Shown in pieces: positions 35,333 through 45,397 of a DNA stretch of 64,000 nt (its first letter is position 1; each line of letters begins with the position of its first letter). Position numbers and translations under genes: made by a program. Under the pieces are notes generated by a model. The model was not told the origin of the DNA and did no database searches. It saw only the letters and a program-made list of their open reading frames with translations. The DNA is from Vishniacozyma victoriae. Lineage: Eukaryota; Basidiomycota; Tremellomycetes; Tremellales; Bulleribasidiaceae. The stretch is taken from contig JADPYG010000088.1 in the NCBI GenBank assembly GCA_017654735.1, positions 1-64,000 on the forward strand. The letters are read 5' to 3'.

Positions 35333-36842
35333 CTAGTCGAGCCATGGTTTGACCCATTCCGTTTTCTCCCATACATTCGCACTCAACCCATTCGTTTCAG
35401 GCCAAGGATGACATCTCACCATCTCGGGTGGATGCGAAGGCCAAGTAATTCCAGTATCATGGGCTGGTGGGGGAACTCCATCATCCCATCCTAGACCTAT
35501 TTCTGCCTTCTTTAATAATGAATGTGATTGTAATGCTTTGCCTCGCTCATACGCAAACTTACATTAGCGCATTATCCGACACGAGAGGGGACATACCTGG
35601 ACACTTGGGACGACCTGGACACGACCCCAACCTGCTTTCCAGAAATCAGAACAGACGAGCGTACATTCACTAGCAGCACATTCATTCTTTGCGAGATTCC
35701 CACGTCGAAATCGGGTATTGTAGGGTTTCGTAAATGGTGTTGGTGATAGGACTGCCATTCCGTTCCATGTAGAAAATACAGGAAAAGGTTCGAGGTTATC
35801 GAATGCTGCTTTTGTCGTTGGAGAATTGGGGAATAGGTTGGAAGATGGGGACCACCACGAATTGTCGATTGGGTAGAATAGGTCACCGTTGTCCACCTGT
35901 ATATCAGCTGTGCTCCTGAGACAGTCGAGCCTTGGTCAAGCTCCTCGAAGTGAATCTACTTACCGTCCGTCCAACCCATACATCATAGTAATGAGCAGGA
36001 GACCGCTCATACCAATCCCATCCGGACGTAATCCCCGTTTCCTGACCACTCTGCTCCTCAGCCTTGACATGCTGATGCAACAACTCTAAAACATCCCTAG
36101 CCTTCATGTAGACATCATTGAAGAAGATAACAGCCCCAATATCCCTGCCCACGCCATTCCGATCATCCCATAGTGGTTCCATTGCTTTATTCCTCAGGCC
36201 AGCCAAGACTTCTATACGGTTTTGATTACTGAAATCGATTTTCGACTCTCTCGTTTTTATGCGTATTGACGAAGAGGGTACGCCAAGAGATAGTAAGAGA
36301 GGTTGTAGGACTTGTTCGAGAATTTCAGGTGTTGAATCGGAAGATGGTCCTTCGAGGATTGAAAATGATAATTTATCGGGACCGAGAAACATGGTCAAGA
36401 CCAATATCGTATTTAATAAATCGGGTAATTGATCTTGGACCTGCCGGATAGTCGTCGTGAGCATATACCTACTTCCCTTTCTCTTCCGGCTCGGAGCCCG
36501 CTTTGCAGCCATATATTCATGCTCATTCCTTCGATTCCCTCCATCGAGATTTTGTAAATGTCGATACCGCTCCTGTTGTGACTTTGTCAACAAGGGCTTT
36601 GCATAGATCGGTTCAGGAGCCTCGGGACATATTTCCAACAACTTCCCTCGTAAATCATCGACCTGTTGCTGAAGCAGTAATTCGGTAGTGGAAAGTTGAG
36701 CAATTGGGGGTGGAGGTAATTGGAAGGAAGTCGAGAATTGATCGTATTGACCTAATGAAAGGAATAGGGCGAAGAAGATGAGGGCGAGGATTAAGAATGG
36801 GAGTGAACGTGGTTTGATTATCCAAGTCAAGAGTGATGGCAT
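35333..36842 (-). CDS. CAP59/CMT1-family alpha-1,3-mannosyltransferase
   Basis: GT69-type Golgi glycosyltransferase of the family that includes Cryptococcus Cap59, Cap60 and Cmt1, tied to capsule and glycan synthesis. Type II topology: short cytosolic tail, one membrane anchor near residues 14-30 ([17 protein letters not shown]), then the lumenal domain. Family blocks: [120 protein letters not shown] and a C-terminal [12 protein letters not shown]. Three exons; the last intron joins VPSVQ to [10 protein letters not shown]. Which paralog it is cannot be decided by eye. Gene is divergent from the small membrane protein gene. Confidence 0.93.
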
Positions 36843-37150
36843 GGCAGTGATACCGGATCAGTGCATGTCGGTGAGTAACTGGGGGAGGAATGTGCACCGC
36901 CAAGGGATAGACGCGTGAGGTGCCTATATGATCACTTAATTAGGCAAGCCACAGTTCGTCGTGTGAAGCTTGGTGTGATGTCATCGAGAGAGATCTACTT
37001 ACTTTTACGGGATGTGGTCTCAACGGTGATCCACTATACTATACAATAGCTTACGCTTTACTACAACCCATATAATACCAGTAACTACTTCGGACTTCAG
37101 GACCTACATCCAGCTTCAAGCATCAATACTTACGAAACAAACACTTCACA
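36843..37150. promoter_or_regulatory. Divergent promoter of CAP59-family gene and small membrane protein gene
   Basis: About 310 bases with no ORF. ATATAATA near 37070, about 80 bases before the ATG at 37151, is a plausible TATA element for the plus-strand gene. Confidence 0.4.
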
Positions 37151-37762
37151 ATGGCAACATCCGCTCTTCCCTTTTTCTCAGACAGAACTCCCCGAACCCA
37201 GGTCATGGCTCACACCTCACTCAAGATGGCTCAAACAGTCTCTCTTATCGCTCCACCACTCTACATCGCAACTGCTATCCTACGCCGTAATCCTTTGAAG
37301 CCATTCAGCATCAAGAGATTATTGAACACCACCATCGGATATACTGGTTTGGGAGCTGCCGCAGGGGCTGGTGTGGGATACGTTAGGTTGATGGATGAAT
37401 CTGAACCTGCTATTCTGGCCAGGGTTGAGAAGTTGGTACGTCTTCATCTCAATATTATGACGGTGCTGATCCGGTAGAGATTCAGTGAGAGTCAGATCCG
37501 AGCAGACGATTATTCCTTCATCGGAGCGGCATTGGCTGGTGTCATTATCCCCGCGCTACTATTAAAACGAGCACCCTTCCCAACATTAGTAGCTGGAGGA
37601 GCATGTACCGGTCTAGGTCTAGGAGCTGCATTCCACATGGTCAAATCAGCATCAGAGGGGGAGGATATCAAGCCTACTGGAATCGTATGTCCCCTTTTGA
37701 CTTGGAGAGAATGAGCTAATGGACAGCCAGGACAAGTCCCAGTGATCGGCGGAAACAAGTAA
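37151..37762 (+). CDS. Small glycine-rich membrane protein (DUF1757-like)
   Basis: Three exons join in frame (donors after EKL near 37434 and after PTGI near 37685) and end PGQVPVIGGNK. About 175 residues. The protein has hydrophobic, Gly/Ala-rich segments (SLIAPPLYIATAILRR, IGYTGLGAAAGAGVGY, FIGAALAGVIIPALLLKR, LVAGGACTGLGLGAAFHMV), suggesting four membrane helices packed by small residues, somewhat like mitochondrial Tim17-type or DUF1757 proteins. No catalytic motif. It looks like the uncharacterised fungal DUF1757 family from memory of its general pattern; that assignment is tentative. Confidence 0.7.
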
Positions 37763-38486
37763 GGCAGAAAGCGATGTACATGTAATAATGCAGAATTATA
37801 TTTCTCATGACCGCTAATGTAATGCTAAGTATTCACACAACACACACACTGTGCCTCGAGGTCCGCACAGCCTGAAAAGAAAAGACAAGACGTTTTTTGT
37901 CCGATTGTCATGTCATCAGTATATTCTATTTGCCTCACCTCACCGCTATTCACTTTCAGATTGCGATACACTGATCCGCAATAAGCGGCTGAGGTACCCG
38001 TTCGAGTCGATTAAGATGCGAGTCCGGAAGCGGGGTGGGGTCTGTCGCCACCGTGTCAAGTATATAATGGGTACACCGAGGTTCTTGATTTCTCTTATCT
38101 CATCTTCTCTACTATACATCCTCACTATCGAACGATTGTATAGTCGCTGTCAATCAACATTCATCGCTACTACAATCACCGGCCCCAGCCACCCGTTATA
38201 CGACCCACGTCAAACAGCCAGATCATACGAGCACAAGCATATAGTCGACTTTTGGGAATCTATCACATCGACCACCACCACCTTCCCTTCCCTTCCTTCC
38301 AGGATCGGTTTATATCTCAGAAGTCACTTGTCACCTTTCTGGTAGGTAAGTGTTTACACCCTTGGGCATCGCTCATAACCAGACTACGCTACCTGCCGAT
38401 ACACCCTCACAACCCGCTACCGACGTCAAGGCCTCACCACATCGCGTCCCACCTATCCAATCACCCCCTCAAATACACCTGTCACC
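37763..38486. other. Long leader/promoter upstream of the 38487 gene
   Basis: About 720 bases. Contains TATATAATGG near 38061, a pyrimidine-rich tract at 38275-38301 (CTTCCCTTCCC...) and a GGTAAGT donor-like site near 38343, so a 5'UTR intron is possible. A 164-codon ORF (37851-38345) has Arg/Ser/His-rich composition and no ATG context or protein features I trust. Confidence 0.4.
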
Positions 38487-39571
38487 ATGGCGTTCCCATA
38501 CAACCTCTGGCAATCGCCCCAACACTACGCCGTCCCCGCCATACTCCCCTCTTCCAACCCATTAATCCAAAACCCAGAAGGCGCCATCCGCGATTTTGTC
38601 GAACACTGTACCAACGGAGATCGAACTTCTTTATGCGATGCAAATCAATTAAAATGGTTTGAAGAATGGGCAAAGAACGACGATTATCGTAAAATCATCA
38701 TGGACGTTCTTAAAACGAGGTTGGATTTAGGATGGCCATACGCATATAAAGCACTGGATATCCTCGCCGTCATGCCAGCTGGAGAATTAGTAGGATTAAA
38801 TGACAAAATCACAAAACTGAATGAAGGGACCGGGGAGGGAAGTGCGGAAAATAAGAAATTGATTAAACCGATGTTGGAAAAGATCAAGGTGGAAATTGGG
38901 AAGCTAGAAGCTGAGGAAATGAAGAAAAAGGAAGAAGCGGTAATGGCAATATGGGGTGGTATGTGGGCTAATAATGGGTTTGTACAACCTCAATTAGCCC
39001 AACAAGGTTGGGGAGGTATACCGTATCCGTACTCTGCAGCAGGGATTGTTCCGGGTGTACCACATCCTCAGGTTGAATGGAAAAGTAAAGCTCCAGAGGG
39101 TTGGCAACCGTATGTTTATTTCTCAGAGCAGACGGGGGTTGTATCACATCCATATCCTTTTCCTTTCCCCCCTTGCTAGATGTCGTCAAATAAAATGTGA
39201 AACCCCGTTGTAGACCCCCATGTATCAGTAATAAGGTAGTCCACAGGCTGACAGATAGAGCAGCCATTACACCTGTTCCCCAAATATACCCATTCTCACG
39301 TACGGGATATTACGGTTGGATACCAGAACCAACTCCGCCTCCAGAACCACCAAAACAAGCAGGTCCAGGATGGTGGGTCGGTGTACATATGGGCCCGTGA
39401 GTGCTCTTCCATTACTGTGATTGTAGGTGTAGTAAGTAGACTAGTAGACATTTGTCTGAGCTGAGCCATAGGCCGAGTTCGAGGAAATTACCAGTATTGA
39501 AGAAACAAGTAGATTCAATAGATATAATGAGGGACGAAGCGGAAAAGGCAAGACTGCGAAGAGGATGGTGA
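38487..39571 (+). CDS. Protein of unknown function, Trp/Pro-rich C-terminus
   Basis: Not recognised. The ATG at 38487 has a good context (CACCATGG). The first exon encodes an alpha-helical module (FVEHCTNGDRTSLCD, LKWFEEWAKNDDYRKIIMDVL, WPYAYKALDILAVMPAGELV) and a Lys/Glu coiled-coil-like helix, then Gly/Trp/Pro-rich sequence (WGGIPYPYSAAG). The exact exon after residue 212 is uncertain: the most consistent joining runs from GGCAACC at about 39109 to an acceptor near 39261, then continues PVPQIYPFSRTGYYGWIPEPTPPPEPPKQ, and a last exon ends KARLRRGW at 39571. If no splicing occurs the protein stops at 39179. Convergent with the F-box-like gene, 44 bases between stops. Confidence 0.6.
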
Positions 39572-39614
39572 GAGAATGTATGCATCAAGCGTGTGATAGA
39601 GCGAGGTCGTGAAC

Positions 39615-41553
39615 TTACTCGAACCCCAGCCCACTCCTCATAGCTTCGGCATGATGAGCTCCTCCACCTTTGAATTCCACCCAGGGTAGTAGAGCCGCAA
39701 TATCCTCGAATGCAAGGGAAGCGTACATCCCCTGAGGCCCAAGATCGGGAGTTGGGCCTTCAGTCGGTCCGTCCGCAGGTCGATCACGAGCGACTCTAGC
39801 CGCGGGGTACAACTGGGCTACCAATCTGTATATCAGCTGCTGACATTCAGTGAAGCTGGGCGACATACATCATAGGCCCAACCCATCTTTCCCGCCTCGC
39901 TCGCGCTTGACTCCATTCCACAAGCCTAATATCGTCTTTATGAGTAGGCACTTCATCGGCCCAAGATTGACCTATTGCATTGTCTTCAATCTCGGGGTAC
40001 AAGTACCGCGTATCACGAATGGGGCCATCATAATCGGATTTAGGCGTGTAATTTGGGTAATTGACGAAACCGAGTGCGGGTAGTGGTTTCCGTAGTATCG
40101 GATAGGGTTTCGCATCCATTCCAGTGTTGATCAACTCCGGTTTGTCCTGCTGATCTAGTGCCTGTGGAGGGATATCGGCGTGGATGGAAGGATCTCGCTC
40201 TACCACAGATGGCATTGCGGGACCAGGGGACACGGTGCCTTGTTCTGCTGGTACACTTCCCACCGCTAGCGCATTCGAAGTGGACCCAGTCCTATTCCTC
40301 CCAAAAGCCCATGATCTTCGCCTCGACTCTTCGGGGACCTCCCGATCTCGACTCCTAACTTGACTCAACAAATTCCTTCCAGTTTCTTCCGTATTCCGCC
40401 TCCGACGTCCGGGAATCATACCGGCGAGAGTAGAAGCTAGTGACGGTGATGAAGGACCAGATGATCGAGGGATCATATACCCCTCGCCTAGGCCGTATGA
40501 TGTCGTCCCTGGTGTCGAGGGGGATAGAGTCCGGACAAGGGGGAAATACGCTTCATTGCTAGATACCATTTCGTTGAATGACACCACCGGGCGTGAGGCG
40601 GATGGGGTATACCAATTGGGCGTAGGCGGGGGAGTCTCGATTTGGGTGGTAGTATCGCGTAATAAAGGTGGATGGAGTAGGAGGTGTGCGTTTGGATTGA
40701 CGAATAATGTTGGTTCGCTTGAGAGGACTCCGACAGCTAGGATTCGGACATCTTGGAGGTGGAGAACTACTCTGACTTGAGTCGGGTGCGAGGCAAAGTT
40801 GTTTTGCGATCTGCCATCAGCTTATTCCCCTCCATCAGAATGTCGGAGGTGGCTAATACGTACTTGAGCTCATCGTATATCACATACGGGTCGAAATGAC
40901 GTGAATAATAACGGTTTATACCGGCTGAGCCATTTCGATGTATCGTCACGAATTTCTGCTTGTCAGCTTGATCACATATCTCCTGAGTACGGAACCTACA
41001 GTCCAAGATTCTTCATGCGTACATCCTAGGTTTCTATGCTCCAACCTCCCAAGCATCCTGAAATCAGCTTCACATCCTCAAGGTGATACTCACCTCAGAA
41101 AGATAGCTCTCCACGAATCATCGACCCTCTTGAATTCCTTCCAACTAGGTAAGAACCTCCTTTCAAACGCTTCCTTCCATATTTCCTGAGGCCAACGACC
41201 CATCTCCATCCTTTCCAATAACCATCTAGGTCTGGCCCTCACCAGGATGTTTAGAAACAATCGTCCATCATCTTGTGGCAAGAATGACCTCAAGGTAGGT
41301 AAGACGGTAAGGAAGTGAGGATATGGTGGACCTGCATCTAGGAGGTTGTCTATGAGCCGTGGGAAGGGAGAAAGGTGGGATTGAGTGAGTGAGAGAAGTT
41401 TGGGGTGGATGGAGAGGTATGGTAGAAGTTGATTGATTGGGAGATAGCTGACGTATCAGCTCTGGTCGCAGAGGTACGGGTAGCTTACGAAGCGATCTGA
41501 CTTAGGATCTCGCCCGGTAGATCCAAGAATTGAGCGGATGGTGATATACTCAT
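39615..41553 (-). CDS. F-box-like protein
   Basis: The ATG at 41553 starts an F-box-like segment, MSISPSAQFLDLPGEILSQIASYLPINQLLPYL (written here as two pieces joined over an intron after QIAS). The next exons encode a helical part (FLNILVRARPRWLLERM, WKEAFERRFLPSWKEF, VDDSWRAIFLRM), then a beta-rich region and a disordered linker (IPGRRRRNTEE, RSRDREVPEESRR). The C-terminal exons (WVGPMMRLVAQLYPAAR, FEDIAALLPWVEFKGGG) finish at 39615. This layout, F-box then helical and mixed parts, is common among fungal F-box proteins that recruit targets to SCF ligases. Target unknown. The frame upstream of 41553 has no ATG. Confidence 0.65.
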
Positions 41554-42624
41554 TCTTCCAGCTGAATCTTGCTGGATGTGAGCTGGTACCACTACACTTA
41601 GATCGGAATCTTTGAAATCTCTAGAGTAGTAACGCGATGCATCATCTCCCGGTGACTTTACGATCCGGTGGAGGCATATGAGAGGCACGTATACTCGTAC
41701 AACGCCGCTGATAGCCGAGCTGAATGTATAAAACGCCGAAAAGGTATTTAGTGATAATCCCGTTGTTCTTTCTTGGACAAATCCATGCAGGCTACTGACT
41801 ACGTCAATCCCACTGGCTGACCTGTGAAACACAGGACAACAAATAAGAGACTCTGCTATCATGCACCCCTGTCTCACATCTCTGGCCCACTCACTGCTCC
41901 ACAAGGATCGTCGAAATCACACAGCTGCTTGATCGTCTTGATGGAACGGGAAGTTTCCTCATCGAGATGCAAATGCTCGGGGCGCATAGCCGCAGTACGT
42001 CGGTAATAAAGAGAAGCTGGATCCGCCCATGGTCACCGGGGATCACATGTGAGACATTGGGTGTATAGGTGAGTAGAAGTAGGAGGGGGCCACCTGGCGG
42101 CCGACTGTATACTCAACTGTCGCTCAGACTCCAGATCACAAAACTCAAAAAGATTGTGAGGCATGTTGGTGAGACATTTCCTCATGATGCCACGCCCCAC
42201 CATTGATGTCAAGTCCCCATGGATTCACCCATGCAGGCGGACCGATCATGATAAGTCCCCAAAGAACGGTCAACAAAGGATGGTCGAGGTGAGGTGCTGG
42301 ATTGATACCATCCGGCGAGGCTTTCCGCTTTTTAGCCGGTAGGAAAAACCGTTGGGCCCTTCTCGGATCTCGCTGTGGGACGGATCGGCTCAAAAGCTGG
42401 TCCTCTGACAATGCTCAGCGGCTGGTGCGTGTTTGACAGACTGCTAGTAGTTGAGGGACTCCCATATGTACGGTACATCTTCCCACGCCATCATGCTGCC
42501 AGTGATAAACGTTGTATGTACATCTCGGAGGCTCGGTAGACTGGATACTCTACGCTATTCCGCTCGCCTTGTCATCTCCTTGCCCGTCCCGCTGTTATAT
42601 TCATCGTCCCTCAAGGTACAGACT
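41554..42624. other. Gene-poor stretch upstream of the F-box-like gene
   Basis: About 1.07 kb without a supported gene. A minus-strand frame at 42145-42411 (no ATG) looks weakly coding (KKRKASPDGIN, WGLIMIGPPAWVNPW) and may be another relic of the decayed block to its right. No repeats or RNA genes seen. Confidence 0.4.
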
Positions 42625-43227
42625 TCAGTCAACCAACGCGTCGACCCGAAACTGCAATACCTCGTCACCGTCGAACAGAGTGTGCTTGTTCTTCTGCCAT
42701 CTTTCCGCACCAGTGGTCTCTACTTCGCTTGTATACCTTCCAGAGATCTTCACATCCGCATTCACCTTGAGTTTTTGCCGGACCGGGTAGCCAACGACTC
42801 TTTCCACCTTCTCTCCCGTCTTGGAAGTCGCCCCAATGACCGTACCTGGCAAGCTCCCGATATTCTTCGACAACGCGCAACCATTCTTTGTGATCGGGAG
42901 TCGGATCTTGCCGTCCTGGATTATCTACCCCCCACGTGTGCGAGAAGAGGTCGAGCTCCGCCGTTGTTTCGAGAATTTACCCAGTTTGACAGTGATGCTG
43001 TCCAATTTAAGAGGGTGTTGTAATTCTTGCAATCTGGTATTGCCCTTGAACGTCAGACCTGATCCATCTTCAAGGTTATGCGTCGACGTAATGTCAGTTG
43101 TGGGCCTGTACGTCGAGAACCGCATATCAGATCGGTCCCCTACTCGACGAAGGGTACCAGAAGTTGCTGATTGGACGAGAACTATCGATCCGAAATATTC
43201 CGCCCACATCTTTCTCGACACCTCCAT
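42625..43227 (-). pseudogene. Broken coding-like frame, relic 1
   Basis: One minus frame looks coding on both sides of an in-frame TAG at 42925-42927. Upstream part: MEVSRKMWAEYFGSIVLVQS, STYRPTTDITSTHNLEDG, LKLDSITVKLGKFSK. Downstream part: IIQDGKIRLPITKNG, GTVIGATSKTGEKVERVVG, KVNADVKISGRYTSEVE, stop at 42625. Codon third positions are GC-rich (about two thirds) and second positions AT-rich, as in real genes, and the amino-acid mix favours this strand over the complementary frames. A 56-nt GT-AG removal of the TAG is possible but shifts the frame, so a nonsense mutation is the simpler reading. Beta-rich, family not recognised. It could also be a fast-evolving gene with an intron I cannot place. 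Confidence 0.4.
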
Positions 43228-43230
43228 TAT

Positions 43231-43880
43231 GCCCTACATCAAGCCTCTGAGCACTGCCATCAAACAAATAAAGGGAAGAATCGACGTCAGAATCGTTCCG
43301 GAAGTAGCGAGGGAGACTTCGGTGGTGGCCGATTTCGAAAAAGTCCGACCAGCAGTTAAAGCTGCCCACGAGCTCCTTGGTGACAACGCCTGGAACACCC
43401 CCAGCCCAATCCGACGCGAGTTGAAAGCGCAAGAGACTCTCCTCCAAGCCTGGTAAAGCCGGAAAAACTCAAAAGGTGTCTGTCCGTCATGACGAGATGA
43501 TCACCCATCAGATCGGAGAGGAAATCAACTTCTTGGGAAAAGACGACAGCGAAAGCCTCATTCATGTATCGATTGTTATCAGTGCGGACAGAGGGCAGAA
43601 CGAAGAGTTCTATCAAGTCAAGACCGGGACACAGGACGTACGATACCTCAAATGCAGTCCAATGCACAGCGACGGAAGGGTGACTCTTGCTTCCAAGATG
43701 TCGGTACCATTTCCGAAGACTGGACCGGCTATTTTTGACGTATTGATTTGCCACGGTTTTGAAGGGTGCTGGACGGAGAATGAATCGTTGGGACAAGATG
43801 AACCGCAAAGAAGGAAACAAGAAGATGGGCAAGAGGATGATGGCAGGGAGATGACCAGTGTGAAAAGAGGGAGACAATGA
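43231..43880 (+). pseudogene. Broken coding-like frame, relic 2
   Basis: Two plus-strand frames in tandem look coding. The first runs to a TAA at 43456 and includes HIFLDTSIMPYIKPL, GRIDVRIVPEVARETSVV and RPAVKAAHELLGDN. The second, one base out of register, starts around KRKRLSSKPGKAGKTQKVSV and continues HQIGEEINFLGKDDSES, QNEEFYQVKTGTQDVRY and a Gln/Glu/Asp-rich end at 43880. No intron with usual signals joins them, so a frameshift is likely. The first frame stays open leftward to 42836, overlapping relic 1 on the other strand, which is why the left border is uncertain. The FLDTSI start hints at a PIN-like fold but this is weak. Function unknown. Confidence 0.35.
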
Positions 43881-44205
43881 GAGTCTCCAGAGATAAGACG
43901 CTGATAGGAACACCGACCTCTCCAACAACGGCGTTGAGGATATCGCGTTGCTGATTGATTGACTGATTGCACGCGCTTAGGTCACCCAAGTCCCCTTGCA
44001 AGACTCGGAGGAGAATCAAGATCCGATCAAGAGCGTGAAGGTTACAGTATGCCAAGATCAATTTTGTTAGACCAGGTATGTTGCAGATTGTCCGATAATG
44101 TCAAGCCATGAACTCCTTTTGCTGCCGGTAGAACGTTGCCTTGCTGAAACAGTATTTGGTTCTCTTGACAAAGTCCTCAACTTGGTCATCCCCGACCCGT
44201 ACCCA

Positions 44206-45369
44206 TCAACACAGCTTGTCTGGATCGTCCTCCTCTACCTCGTCATCTTCATCCATCTCCGCCTCTTCCTCCTCCGACAACCCGACTCCAGGTACCGCGT
44301 TCAAACCCGCGACCCCCATGACGTACAAGTTGGGCAGCATTGCACGCAATTCCTTCAACTCCATGTTGTCCCTCACCAAGCAATTCACGTTGACAGCTCC
44401 AATGCCGCTGGAAGCGCCCAGCTTGGACAGCAGGTGTGGAAAGATTGATCTTTGCCGGAACCAGGGATGTCGTTCTGAAGTAACTTCGACCATGAAATTC
44501 AAAATGGCTACGTTGTTGTGATCATCGGCCACACCTGGTAGAGGATGCTGGAGCAACGCAGCCACTTGATCCACAAACTGTTCTTTATGCGGTACTCGGG
44601 TGTTGGCAGAAAGTCAAAGAATGAAGAAGACTTGACAGATCGGATGCAGGCCAATATCGATTGACTCTGGGATAACGAGTTCTCGAGAGCGCTTTGACGA
44701 CTGGCGAGCCTGCGCAAGTCGTTTTGGGAGTCTTGACCGTAGTTGCGCTGTCCACATGTCCTCTGCGACAACGTCTTCTAGACAAACATCATCACGCCGC
44801 TCTGGCGCAGGGCCGACCTCGATAGGGGGGTAGACCTTGATTGGATCCGTTGAAAAGTACTTTTGCTTGACGAGATAATTGAGGCGGTGGGCAAGGACCT
44901 CTGATTCAACCCCAACAGCAATGATTCATGGTCCTCTCCCTTGTATATGGTGTTGTACAACCAAAGCGTATCCGTCTTGACCGTGATCAAACAACCTCAT
45001 TCCGACTGGAATCCTGCTGGCCTGGTATAGTCCAGCCCTCCCATTGACACAATCTTGATTCAATCGTACACGGGAGCGAGAGACCATATCGTCCAGTCGC
45101 GGGTCTCCTGTCGCAGAGAGAGTCATGGGTCGTGCCGTCCGCTGGCTGGTAGTCGATGGTAGGCTTGGGAGTCGACGTCTGTTTCGGAGCTCGATGTATG
45201 ATTTGATGTAAGAGGTGTTCGCTGAAATAGGGTACAATGGTCGGATACGCCGCCCGACCCGATGCGTTATATACCTCACCGTGTCGAGCTCCACTTCGCG
45301 TGAAAGGACGCGCACTGTAGACCGAAGAGACCACATATGCTGACCGAGCGTTCTCCTCATGCCCTCCAT
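44206..45369 (-). pseudogene. Broken coding-like frame, relic 3, directly after ARV1
   Basis: A coding-like minus reading runs from about 45369 with three kinds of damage. First it follows one frame (RHGEVYNASGRAAYPTIVPY, HRAPKQTSTPKPTIDYQPA), then near a CT repeat (45115-45122 on the plus strand) coding character moves to another frame (GDPRLDDMVSRSRVRLNQD, FDHGQDGYALVVQHH). That frame crosses a TGA at 44926-44928 into EVLAHRLNYLVKQKYF and ERRDDVCLEDVVAEDMW, and a TGA at 44614-44616 into HKEQFVDQVAALLQHPLPG and an acidic end (EEEEAEMDEDDEVEEDDPDKL) stopping at 44206. The second TGA could lie in a 42-nt intron. The first would need a weak 60-nt intron. Family not recognised. The start is only 28 bases from the ARV1 stop. 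Confidence 0.45.
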
Positions 45370-45397
45370 CGATACCGAGTCGGCCGACAAAGGATGT

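Noticed and set aside
37851..38345. 164-codon plus-strand ORF in the leader of the 38487 gene
   Set aside because: Starts at a non-ATG or weak start in Arg/His/Ser-rich low-quality sequence; no domain, and it spans a TATA-like site.
43356..43928. 190-codon minus-strand ORF
   Set aside because: Leu/Ser/Phe/Arg-rich composition is what the complement of the plus-strand Glu/Lys/Asp-rich frame gives; no protein features.
44098..44521. Two plus-strand ORFs with Ser runs
   Set aside because: The Ser run is the complement of the acidic Glu/Asp run in relic 3 on the minus strand.
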